This document shows positions 44,472 through 51,811 of a DNA stretch of 61,053 nt, piece after piece. The notes under the pieces were generated by a model, which worked only from the letters and a program-made list of their open reading frames with translations, ran no database searches and was not told the origin of the DNA. Positions within the stretch are counted from its first letter, which is position 1; each line of letters opens with the position of its first letter. A program made the translations under genes and the position numbers. Origin of the DNA: JAWKTM01 sp041399085 (GTDB lineage Bacteria > Planctomycetota > Planctomycetia > Pirellulales > Pirellulaceae); the NCBI GenBank assembly GCA_041399085.1, contig JAWKTM010000041.1:1-61053 (forward strand), written 5' to 3'.

Positions 44472-44879
44472 ATGACAATCAAAGCACAACGCATCACTGG
44501 CTGGGTTCTCACGGCGCTGGTTGGTCTGTTTCTAATCGGAGCCAGCGGAATTCCGAAATTCATGGACTGGCCAGGCAAGAATGAAATGATGGACAAGATC
44601 GGGATACCGCTTGCGTTGCTGCCGACGATTGGCATCATCGAGATTGCGGTCACGTTGCTTTACCTCATTCCTCGCACGTCGTTCCTGGGTGCGATCCTGA
44701 TTACGGGATACCTAGGTGGCGCCATTTTCACCCACCTACGCATTGGCGATCCGTGGTATTTTCCGGTCATCATTGGTGTACTGGCGTGGCTTGGACTGGC
44801 ATTGAGACGGTCGGTGATCTTTCGATTACTGCTGGGTGGTTCGCAGCATGAGAGCCAGAGCGCGGAGATTTCGCTGTGA
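44472..44879 (+). CDS. DoxX-like inner-membrane protein
   Basis: A 135-residue protein with four membrane helices (about residues 10-28, 48-66, 70-90, 98-115) in the DoxX/DoxD pattern: GWVLTALVGLFLIGASGIPKF, IPLALLPTIGIIEIAVTLLYLIP, TSFLGAILITGYLGGAIFTHLRI, VIIGVLAWLGLALR. The role is unknown; DoxX homologues are linked to redox stress. The stop overlaps the next start by 4 bases (GTGA), coupling it to the last DGPF gene. Confidence 0.88.
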   Translation: MTIKAQRITGWVLTALVGLFLIGASGIPKFMDWPGKNEMMDKIGIPLALLPTIGIIEIAVTLLYLIPRTSFLGAILITGYLGGAIFTHLRIGDPWYFPVIIGVLAWLGLALRRSVIFRLLLGGSQHESQSAEISL

Positions 44880-45628
44880 AATACATGCTACTTGTCTATA
44901 GCCCGGAGAACGCTTGGACCGAGGAAGAGTGGAACGCTTGTACGGTCGAGTCCACCGCGGTTTGCCATGACTTGCAATCGAAAGGCCAGTTCATCGCGGC
45001 ATCCCCGTTACATCCGGTCGCGACGGCAGCCAGCGTTCGCGTACGGCAAGGTCAACCGATCGTAACCGCAGGCCCTTTCGCCGAGACCGTCGAGCAGCTT
45101 GGCGGCTTCTTTTTGATCGACGTGCCGCATCTTGACGAGGCCATCGCCATCGCGGGTCGCCTTCCCGGGGCAAAGAAGGGGACCGTCGAAGTGCGACCGG
45201 TTGCTTCGCTGGAAGGCTTGCCAGCCGATAAGTTCGCAGCACCAACGTCTAACTGCGCGACCCAATCGCGATATATGTTGCTTTGCTACGATCACGAGGC
45301 GACCTGGAATGAAGCCGGGCCGGCCGCGCTTCAAGCCGCTCAGGCGGAAGCCGCCGATCTAACACGGCAATTGGATTCGCGGGGGCAATATATTAGTGCC
45401 TCGCCGCTGCATCCGGTCGCTACTGCCACGAGCGTTCGGATTCGCGAAGGCCGCCGAATTGTGACGGATGGTCCCTTCGCCGAAACTCGTGAGTTCCTCG
45501 GTGGATACTATCTGATCCACGTTCGCGATCTGAACGAGGCGATCGCCGTCGCCGCCCAACACTCCGGGGCCCGTGTGGGAACGGTCGAAGTGCGTCGACT
45601 ATTTGATCTGCCGAATCTCCCCGGTTAG
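44876..45628 (+). CDS. Tandem DGPF (YCII-related) domain protein
   Basis: A 250-residue protein with two DGPF domains in a row. Copy 1 is about residues 1-115 (KYMLLVYSPENAW, ASPLHPVATAASVRVRQGQ, VTAGPFAETVEQLGGFFLIDV). Copy 2 is about residues 134-248 (RYMLLCYDHEATW, ASPLHPVATATSVRIREG, VTDGPFAETREFLGGYYLIHV). The first copy has AGPF in place of DGPF. The internal duplication is plain from the near-identical blocks. The start is GTG 44876, overlapping doxX. It is the last gene of the ECF42 set, convergent with the GH38-like gene only 23 bases away. Confidence 0.93.
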   Translation: MKYMLLVYSPENAWTEEEWNACTVESTAVCHDLQSKGQFIAASPLHPVATAASVRVRQGQPIVTAGPFAETVEQLGGFFLIDVPHLDEAIAIAGRLPGAKKGTVEVRPVASLEGLPADKFAAPTSNCATQSRYMLLCYDHEATWNEAGPAALQAAQAEAADLTRQLDSRGQYISASPLHPVATATSVRIREGRRIVTDGPFAETREFLGGYYLIHVRDLNEAIAVAAQHSGARVGTVEVRRLFDLPNLPG

Positions 45629-45651
45629 TTGTTGCACTATGTGAATTTGTA

Positions 45652-48510
45652 TTATGTGAATGTCAGCTCGACTTCCACCCATTCGTTGGCTGAGAGTTCG
45701 ATGCTGGCCGCGCCGTCTTTGATCTGGCATTCTCCAAGAGGCAAGCCGCGGAAGTCGACTTGTCGGGCTTTCGCGATGGGGCGGAAAGCGGAAAGCTTGG
45801 TCCGCGCCATCCGGCCGGCGGTCTCTTGCAAACGCACGCGGAAGCCGATGATCGAACCCTCTTCCACCAGCGGCGACCAATGCGTGGTGGCCACATTCTT
45901 GGCGTCCAAGTGCAGCAGCCAAGCGGACGGCGGGCCGTTCGCAGCGACGCCGGTCAGCGGGATGACAATGCCGGGCGACATGAAATGCATCGCCTCGGTC
46001 ATTGGGTACGCCACATCGAGGCCAATGCCCAAACGGAACCGTCGAGCCGATTCGCCTCGCACGATCAGCAGCGAATCGATCACGCGCAGCCCAACTCGGC
46101 GGTGATAGGGCAGCCCGCCCGTGAGAATCGTGAGCCGCTCATCGCCGTTCTCGACTTCCGCGTATAGAGGCGCCTCGAATCGCTTGCTGCCCGCCGGTTG
46201 CCGGACATTGTTGACCGTGCGGAACACATCGGCGCTTTCGTCGTTCCAGGCGACGCGGCAGGCGAAATACGAGTTCCACGGATCGGAGCCAAGCTCGGTC
46301 TGCGGATTCAGCTCGATGTCCAACTCCAATACGCGGCTGCCGCGATGTAGGCGGCTAATCTGTTGGTAAGTTGCCAACGTCTGGCCTTCGCGATCCAGCA
46401 GTCGGCCGCTCGTCGTCATCTCGCCGATCATGGTCGTGGCCGAAGTGACCCGAACCGAATCGGCCGCCATCACGCTGTATTGAACCCTCTCGTCGGGATC
46501 CTGCCACGCATCGCCTGGACGTTGTTTGGCCACGGGCAAGCGAAACGCCAGTTGTTGCGACATGCGATTTGTGCGTGATTTGTAGTCGTGGACGGCTCGA
46601 ATCGCGCCGGTTACGCCGTCAAAGTGAACTTCCATGAACTCGTTGCGAATCATCAACTCCTCGCCCAGCGGCGGCGGCACGCGGCGACTGCGTTTGGCTT
46701 TCGCGTCGCCGCGAACCAATACGTACCCAAGCGACGGCACGTCGACGATGGCTTGCTTGCCCGAGACGGTTTCCTCGGCCGCGTAGATCGGTCGCTCGAC
46801 AGACGGCAGGTAACTCAAGTTCGGCGTGTCGATCGCCATGCGCCGAACGGCGCTGTTGGGATTGATGACCAAGTAGCTGTTTTCCTGCGCGCCGCCGGAC
46901 TTGGTGAACATCTTCTGCAGCTTGGCCGTTCCCGCTTGGATCACGGCCTCGATCTCCGTTTCAATCGCCTCCAGAATGGCGGCGTTCGGCGAATCGCCAG
47001 ACGACTCCGATGTCGGCGGTTCGGTCATGCGATCGATCTTGTCGCGCAGCGGCGCGAGGTCGTTGGCCCCGTCCTTGGTCAACAACGCGGCCAGCGTTCC
47101 CAGCGATTCGGCCGCCTGCAAACGGGCGTTCAATTGCCAGTAGCGAATCCACGACGAAAGTGGGTTCGGCTGTTTGCGGATCACTTCCTGTTTCAGGTAC
47201 GGCGACTTGTATTGATGAGCCTCGAAGCGATCGTTTTGGCCGGGATAGACCGTGTCGCGAAAATACTCGTCGACCGTCACGAACTTGCCCAAGGCGTTTC
47301 CGTAACGGGCGACTCGCCGCAAATCGTCCAGCCACACGCACGAGTGGCCGGGCCAATGCGCTAAACACACCGTGGCCACGTGGTCCATGTCCATCGATTC
47401 GCCCATCTTCATGGCCAGCGACAGGAACGTCTCGGGCTTCGAGGCGTCCAGCGGCGTGCGAGCCAAAGCATCGATCCCCGCGCCGTCGGCGCCTTCCCAC
47501 CGCGTTTTTACTTGTGCGCCGGCCGGGACGCTGCCGGATTCCAGCGACGCGTGAAGCGCTCCGTCATAATCCAATTTGTGCAACACGGAAGCCAGCATCG
47601 GAGTCAGTCCGAAACGAAATCGGCCGTAAACTTTCAACGGCTGCCCCAGATGCGCTTCGTAGACCGCTTGGCCTCGTCGCAGTTCGGCCAACAGCGACTC
47701 GCTGCTGAGCAAAGGCAACCGCCGCTCGACCGCTTCGCCGCCGATTACCGCGGCCTCGCCCGCTTCGACCGCTCGCTTCAAGCGCGCGGCCAACTCCGGC
47801 TGCTCGGCCGTTAGCTGTTCGAGCAACTCGCCTCGCATCAACAAGTTTGTTGGCGTCGGCGCATCCAACTCGGCGACCAGCGACGCCAGCGTCGTCGGGG
47901 CCACCAACGTGATGTCGACCATATAGATGTCGACCGAATAGAAATGGTCGCGTTCTTGAGCCAAGACATCGAAACAGGCGGTCAGGCGTCGGCGAGCTTC
48001 CTCCGAGTCGCCGGCCATCGCGGCTTGCGCGCCCGCCACGATTTGATTGCGAAAGTACGTTTCGTCCAAGTTGCTGGCGTATCGCATTTGCCGCGTCAGC
48101 AATTGAATCTGCAAGTATGCATAAGCGAGCGCGAGAAAATCGCCGACCAACTCGGGATCACAGGCGTTGGCGTCCAGCTCCAGCGACTCAAGCGCCGCTT
48201 CGATGATCTCGCGGCGGTCGGTCTTGCGACGGATCAAGCGTCCGCCTTCGTCTTTCACTCGCTGAGCGAAACCGGTCGGCAGCTCCGCGGCGCTGACCGA
48301 CGGAACGACGATCAGCCGATTCGCGACCTGCTCTGGCGGCGTGTCGACGCGGTACCAAGTCGGCATCGACTCGACCGCCGCAATCAACGCCGGGTGCCAA
48401 AGCGCCGTCCAAGCGGCCAGCAAGCCCTCGGCGTCCTCGCCCGAATGATGCGTCGGGAAATCTTCCAAGCTGTGGCAGGGGAGCAGAATGATGAGTTCTT
48501 GATATTTCAT
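45652..48510 (-). CDS. Glycoside-hydrolase-38-like protein, 952 residues
   Basis: A large protein with a GH38/57-like N-terminal barrel (ELIILLPCHSLEDFPTHH start, YSVDIYMVDITLVAPTTLASLV, RFRFGLTPMLASVLHKLDYDGAL) and a C-terminal beta-sandwich like the GH38 C-terminal domain (MIRNEFMEVHFDGVTGAIRAVHDY, then RVLELDIELNP and GIVIPLTGVAANG). I do not see the usual catalytic HxDxxW motif of alpha-mannosidases, so it may be inactive or have a different specificity. There is no signal peptide. The ATG at 48510 begins with MKYQELIILLPCHS. Related planctomycete proteins are common, and the function is unproven. Confidence 0.7.
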   Translation of the reverse strand: MKYQELIILLPCHSLEDFPTHHSGEDAEGLLAAWTALWHPALIAAVESMPTWYRVDTPPEQVANRLIVVPSVSAAELPTGFAQRVKDEGGRLIRRKTDRREIIEAALESLELDANACDPELVGDFLALAYAYLQIQLLTRQMRYASNLDETYFRNQIVAGAQAAMAGDSEEARRRLTACFDVLAQERDHFYSVDIYMVDITLVAPTTLASLVAELDAPTPTNLLMRGELLEQLTAEQPELAARLKRAVEAGEAAVIGGEAVERRLPLLSSESLLAELRRGQAVYEAHLGQPLKVYGRFRFGLTPMLASVLHKLDYDGALHASLESGSVPAGAQVKTRWEGADGAGIDALARTPLDASKPETFLSLAMKMGESMDMDHVATVCLAHWPGHSCVWLDDLRRVARYGNALGKFVTVDEYFRDTVYPGQNDRFEAHQYKSPYLKQEVIRKQPNPLSSWIRYWQLNARLQAAESLGTLAALLTKDGANDLAPLRDKIDRMTEPPTSESSGDSPNAAILEAIETEIEAVIQAGTAKLQKMFTKSGGAQENSYLVINPNSAVRRMAIDTPNLSYLPSVERPIYAAEETVSGKQAIVDVPSLGYVLVRGDAKAKRSRRVPPPLGEELMIRNEFMEVHFDGVTGAIRAVHDYKSRTNRMSQQLAFRLPVAKQRPGDAWQDPDERVQYSVMAADSVRVTSATTMIGEMTTSGRLLDREGQTLATYQQISRLHRGSRVLELDIELNPQTELGSDPWNSYFACRVAWNDESADVFRTVNNVRQPAGSKRFEAPLYAEVENGDERLTILTGGLPYHRRVGLRVIDSLLIVRGESARRFRLGIGLDVAYPMTEAMHFMSPGIVIPLTGVAANGPPSAWLLHLDAKNVATTHWSPLVEEGSIIGFRVRLQETAGRMARTKLSAFRPIAKARQVDFRGLPLGECQIKDGAASIELSANEWVEVELTFT

Positions 48511-48622
48511 GGGTGCGGTCGGCTTGGGGAAAGAAGGCGGTCGGCGAAGGCCGCGGCGGGTTCGAAGAACGTTCCACGATATTCGTCTGGCGGGCGGGCG
48601 TCGAGCGGCGCGAATAGCGAGC

Positions 48623-48651
48623 TTGACGAGCGTCTACTGTACAGGCGCTAT
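48623..48651 (+). promoter_or_regulatory. Candidate lexA promoter with CTGTACAG palindrome
   Basis: TTGACG (48623) and CGCTAT (48646-48651), 17 bases apart, resemble -35 and -10 boxes. The perfect palindrome CTGTACAG (48637-48644) lies between them, the position expected for a repressor operator such as LexA self-control. The LexA site in this phylum is not known to me, so the assignment is tentative. Confidence 0.35.
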
Positions 48652-48734
48652 TGACTGTGAACGGCCGTATATTAAGCTTTTCACCAGCGTTTTCCGTCAC
48701 ACCTCGCAGCCTTGTCGCCGCAAAGGACATTGCC

Positions 48735-49337
48735 ATGTTGAAGTTGCCTTTGACCGAACGTCAAAAAGAAGTCTTGGACATGATCTATGAAAAGATGACG
48801 AAGCGTGGATACGGTCCCACCGTGCGTGAAATTGGCGAGGAGTTCGGGATCACTTCGCCCAACGGCGTGATGTGCCATTTGCGAGCGTTGGAGCGCAAGG
48901 GATTTATTCGCCGCAGTCCGAACAAGTCGCGAGCGATCGAGTTGACCGACAAGGCCCGCCGCAGCGAGAAAGGATTGCCGTTGGTCGGCAGCGTGGCGGC
49001 CGGCTTAACGAACTTAGCTTTTTCGCAGGCCGACCGCATCGACTTTGGCGAAGTGTTCTCGGGCCCCGATTTGTTTGTGCTGGAAGTGCGTGGCGACTCG
49101 ATGGTCGACGCGCATATCGACGACGGTGACTTCGTCGTGATTCGTCGCCAGAAGGAAGCCAACAAAGGCGACATGGTCGTGGCTCAAACCGACGAGGGCG
49201 AAGCGACGCTGAAATATTGGTTCCCAGAACGCAAACGGATTCGATTACAGCCGGCCAACAAGTCGATGCAGCCGATCTACGTGGACAACGCCGAAGTTAT
49301 GGGCGTCGTGGTTGGCGTGGTCCGAAACATGCGCTGA
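48735..49337 (+). CDS. lexA: LexA repressor (SOS regulator)
   Basis: A 200-residue LexA. The winged-helix DNA-binding domain covers residues 1-70 (LPLTERQKEVLDMIYEKMTKRGYGPTVREIGEEFGITSPNGV). The self-cleavage site is A89-G90 (VAAGLTNL). The catalytic dyad is S122 (RGDSMVDAHIDDGDFV) and K160 (GEATLKYWFPE). Both are intact, so RecA-stimulated autocleavage is expected. AAGGA at 48723 places the start at ATG 48735, matching the family. A palindrome upstream may be its own operator. Confidence 0.97.
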   Translation: MLKLPLTERQKEVLDMIYEKMTKRGYGPTVREIGEEFGITSPNGVMCHLRALERKGFIRRSPNKSRAIELTDKARRSEKGLPLVGSVAAGLTNLAFSQADRIDFGEVFSGPDLFVLEVRGDSMVDAHIDDGDFVVIRRQKEANKGDMVVAQTDEGEATLKYWFPERKRIRLQPANKSMQPIYVDNAEVMGVVVGVVRNMR

Positions 49338-49398
49338 AGCATGCATGGCCAATGCTTCCGTCGCCCAAATCTGGCGTCGTTCTGCCGAAACGACATAA

Positions 49399-49424
49399 TT
49401 GGCAGCCACTTGCCAAATTGGCAG
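49399..49424. repeat. Overlapping TTGGCA inverted repeats upstream of groEL1
   Basis: TTGGCAG (49399-49405), TGCCAA (49411-49416) and TTGGCAG (49418-49424) form one spaced inverted repeat and the 13-bp palindrome TGCCAAATTGGCA (49411-49423). They lie about 90 bases before the sigma-54-like element, a normal distance for an activator site. Confidence 0.6.
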
Positions 49425-49510
49425 CGATGACAGGTTACGAACTTGTCGTCCGCAATTCTTTTCGTCGCAAATCACTGTGAATCAACCACTTGCGACGCAT
49501 GCTATCACAG

Positions 49511-49526
49511 TGGCACGGTGATTGCT
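49511..49526 (+). promoter_or_regulatory. Sigma-54 type promoter (-24/-12) for groEL1
   Basis: TGGCACG (49511) followed after 4 bases by TTGCT (49522) fits the RpoN consensus TGGCACG-N4-TTGCW; only the preceding pyrimidine is not matched. The GG and GC doublets are 12 bases apart, as required. Transcription would begin near 49537, about 160 bases before the start codon. Confidence 0.65.
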
Positions 49527-49551
49527 TATCCCTGGCCCGTCTATCGGTCCA

Positions 49552-49576
49552 ACTGCCACTTTCGACGTTTGGCAGT
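49552..49576. promoter_or_regulatory. Inverted repeat ACTGCCA-N11-TGGCAGT in the groEL1 leader
   Basis: The two 7-bp half-sites at 49552 and 49570 are perfectly complementary and share the TTGGCAG core with the upstream copies. It lies just after the predicted sigma-54 transcription start, so it could be an operator or a leader hairpin. Confidence 0.5.
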
Positions 49577-49697
49577 CTCGGCCGATTGACCTTTCCCACC
49601 TCGCACATCGACGGGGCGAGGCAAGCCGGAGACAAGGATTCGCCGCTTGTTCGCCCGCCGTCATGAGATCGTTTGTTCCACAAGAGGAGTTTACACC

Positions 49698-51383
49698 GTG
49701 GCAAAACAAATCGTGTTTGACGACGACGCTCGCCAGCCGCTGTTGGCTGGCGTGTCGAAGCTGGCCCGGGCCGTTCGCAGCACGCTCGGCCCTCGCGGCC
49801 GCAACGCCGTGCTCGACAAGGGTTGGGGTTCCCCGAAGGTAACGAAAGACGGCGTTACCGTGGCGGAGGACATCGAGCTGGATGACCCGTTCGAGAATCT
49901 GGGCGCGCAGCTTGTGAAAGAAGCGGCCAGCAAGACGAACGACGTAGCTGGCGACGGAACGACGACGGCCACGGTGCTGGCCGAAGCGATCTTCCGCGAA
50001 GGTTTGAAGATGATTGCGGCCGGAGCGGACCCGATGGCTCTGTCGCGTGGCATCGCCAAGGCGACCGATGCGGTTTCGGAAGCGGTTGGCAAGCTCGCCA
50101 CGCCGATTAACGAGAAGAATAAGAAAGAGATCGAGCAAGTCGCGACGATCGCTGGCAACAACGATCCATCGATCGGCAAGGTGCTGGCCGACGCCTTCCT
50201 GAAGGTTGGCAAGGACGGCGTGATCACAATCGAAGAGAGTCGCGGCAGCGAGACTTACGTGGACGTGGTCGAAGGCATGCAGTTCGACCGCGGTTTTCTT
50301 TCGCCGCACTTCGTCACCAATCAAGACGAAGTCACGGTCGAGTTGGACGACTGCTACGTGTTGCTGTTCGAGGAAAAGATCTCGACTAACAAGAAGCTGA
50401 TCCCGTTGCTCGAAGCGATCAGCAAGTCGAAGAAGCCGTTGCTAATCATCGCCGAGGATATCGAGGGCGAGGCGTTGGCGACGTTGGTGGTCAACAAGCT
50501 GCGCGGCATCTTGAGTGTCTGTGCGGTGAAGGCCCCGGGTTACGGCGATCGACGCAAGGCGATCATGGGCGACATCGGCGTGCTGACGGCTGGTACACCG
50601 ATCTTTAAGGATCTGGGCATCGACTTGGAAAGCGTCAAGCTGAGCGACTTGGGTCGCGCCAAGAAGATCAAGATCACGTCGGAAGAAACGATCATCGTCA
50701 GCGGCGCTGGCAAGAAGGCCGACATCGATGGTCGCGCCGAGCAGATTCGCCGCGAGATCGAAGTGACCGACAGCGAGTACGATCGCGAAAAGCTGCAAGA
50801 GCGGCTGGCCAAGCTGGCTGGCGGCGTGGCTCAGATCAACTGCGGCGCCGCGACCGAAACCGAGATGAAAGAACGCAAGGCGTTGTTGGAAGACGCCAAG
50901 GCGGCCACGGCCGCAGCGTTGCAAGAAGGCATCGTGCCGGGCGGCGGCGTGGCGTTGATTCGCGCGGAAAAGGCGATCGACAAGCTGGGTCTGGAAGGCG
51001 ACGAGAAGCACGGCGCCGATATCATTCGCAACGTGCTCGACGCGCCGCTGCGAGCAATCGCTCAGAACGCCGGTCTGGAAGGCGCCGTCGTGGTGAATCG
51101 CGTTCGCCGCTTGAAGGGCAAGAACGAAGGCTTCAACGCCGACACCAGCGAATACGGCGACTTGGTTGCCGCTGGCGTGATTGACCCGGCCAAGGTCGTA
51201 AAGACCGCTTTGCAAAACGCGGCCAGCGTCGCTTCGCTGTTGCTGACCACCGAGTCGTTGATCACCGACATTCCGAAAGAAGAGGACGACGACGATCACC
51301 ACGATCACCACGACCACGGTATGGGTGGCGGCATGGGTGATATGGGCATGGGTGGCATGGGAGGTATGGGCGGCATGATGTAA
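49698..51383 (+). CDS. groEL: Chaperonin GroEL (copy 1, His/Asp and Gly-Met tail)
   Basis: A 561-residue 60-kDa chaperonin. Conserved features are AGDGTTTATVLAEAI (ATP site), the VKAPGYGDRRKAIMGDIGVLT apical domain and IVPGGGVALIRA with the D-aa-GGG hinge. The tail is unusual: a run of Asp and His residues (from about 51280), then the classical GGM-type repeats. The His-rich patch could bind metal. The start is GTG 49698 with AGGAG 8 bases upstream; the longer frame upstream is not chaperonin. groES follows after 79 bases. The GGM tail marks this copy as the more typical folding chaperonin. Confidence 0.96.
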   Translation: MAKQIVFDDDARQPLLAGVSKLARAVRSTLGPRGRNAVLDKGWGSPKVTKDGVTVAEDIELDDPFENLGAQLVKEAASKTNDVAGDGTTTATVLAEAIFREGLKMIAAGADPMALSRGIAKATDAVSEAVGKLATPINEKNKKEIEQVATIAGNNDPSIGKVLADAFLKVGKDGVITIEESRGSETYVDVVEGMQFDRGFLSPHFVTNQDEVTVELDDCYVLLFEEKISTNKKLIPLLEAISKSKKPLLIIAEDIEGEALATLVVNKLRGILSVCAVKAPGYGDRRKAIMGDIGVLTAGTPIFKDLGIDLESVKLSDLGRAKKIKITSEETIIVSGAGKKADIDGRAEQIRREIEVTDSEYDREKLQERLAKLAGGVAQINCGAATETEMKERKALLEDAKAATAAALQEGIVPGGGVALIRAEKAIDKLGLEGDEKHGADIIRNVLDAPLRAIAQNAGLEGAVVVNRVRRLKGKNEGFNADTSEYGDLVAAGVIDPAKVVKTALQNAASVASLLLTTESLITDIPKEEDDDDHHDHHDHGMGGGMGDMGMGGMGGMGGMM

Positions 51384-51462
51384 GCCGACCAACCTCTGAA
51401 CAACTACGTTTCTTTGAACCAATCCATTACGAACATAAACGATACTGAAGGGAATTTGACGT

Positions 51463-51762
51463 ATGGCTAAGTTGAACATTCGACCGTTGGACGATCGCGT
51501 GGTTGTGGAGCCGATCGAAGCCGAGCAAACGACGGCGGGCGGCATCGTGTTGCCGGACTCGGCGAAGGAAAAGCCGCAACGGGGCACCGTCGTGGCGGTT
51601 GGTCCGGGCCGGTTGTTGGACAGCGGCGAGCGGGGCGAGTTGTCGGTGGCGGTTGGCGACGAAGTGATCTACGGCAAGTACGGCGGAACCGACATCGAAA
51701 TCAATGGCAACGAAGTGAAGATCCTCCGCGAGAGCGACATTCTCGCCAAGGTTGTGAAGTAG
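51463..51762 (+). CDS. groES: Co-chaperonin GroES
   Basis: A 99-residue Hsp10, the lid for GroEL: KLNIRPLDDRVVVEPIEAEQTTAGGIVLPDSAKEKPQRG (mobile loop with its IVLP motif), VAVGPGRLL, VGDEVIYGKYGGTDIEINGNEVKILRESDILA. Length and motifs are standard. It is sandwiched between two groEL genes on the + strand (49 bases before groEL2), so one lid may serve both rings. Confidence 0.98.
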   Translation: MAKLNIRPLDDRVVVEPIEAEQTTAGGIVLPDSAKEKPQRGTVVAVGPGRLLDSGERGELSVAVGDEVIYGKYGGTDIEINGNEVKILRESDILAKVVK

Positions 51763-51811
51763 TCGTTGTTCGTCGGACCCGAATCAAACACTTTGGATAA
51801 GGATCATTCAC

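Larger units (their letters stand above)
49338..49697. other. groEL1 leader and promoter region, no gene
   Basis: These 360 bases hold the sigma-54-like element and the TTGGCAG repeats listed separately. No CIRCE inverted repeat (TTAGCACTC-N9-GAGTGCTAA) is present. AGGAG at 49685-49689 serves the GTG start at 49698. Confidence 0.6.

Noticed and set aside
48651..48673. TTGACT / TATATT as the lexA promoter
   Set aside because: The spacer is only 11 bases; the TTGACG / CGCTAT pair just upstream has normal spacing.
49399..49414. A second sigma-54 promoter at TTGGCAG-CCAC-TTGCC
   Set aside because: The GG and GC doublets are 11 bases apart, one short of the required 12.
49338..49697. CIRCE element (HrcA site) ahead of groEL1
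   Set aside because: The TTAGCACTC-N9-GAGTGCTAA layout is not found; the inverted repeats have a different core (TTGGCAG).
50442..51587. Long minus-strand open frames opposite groEL1 (and 51701-53410 opposite groEL2)
   Set aside because: Mirror frames of highly biased chaperonin codons; their translations are low-complexity His/Gln/Arg-rich sequences.
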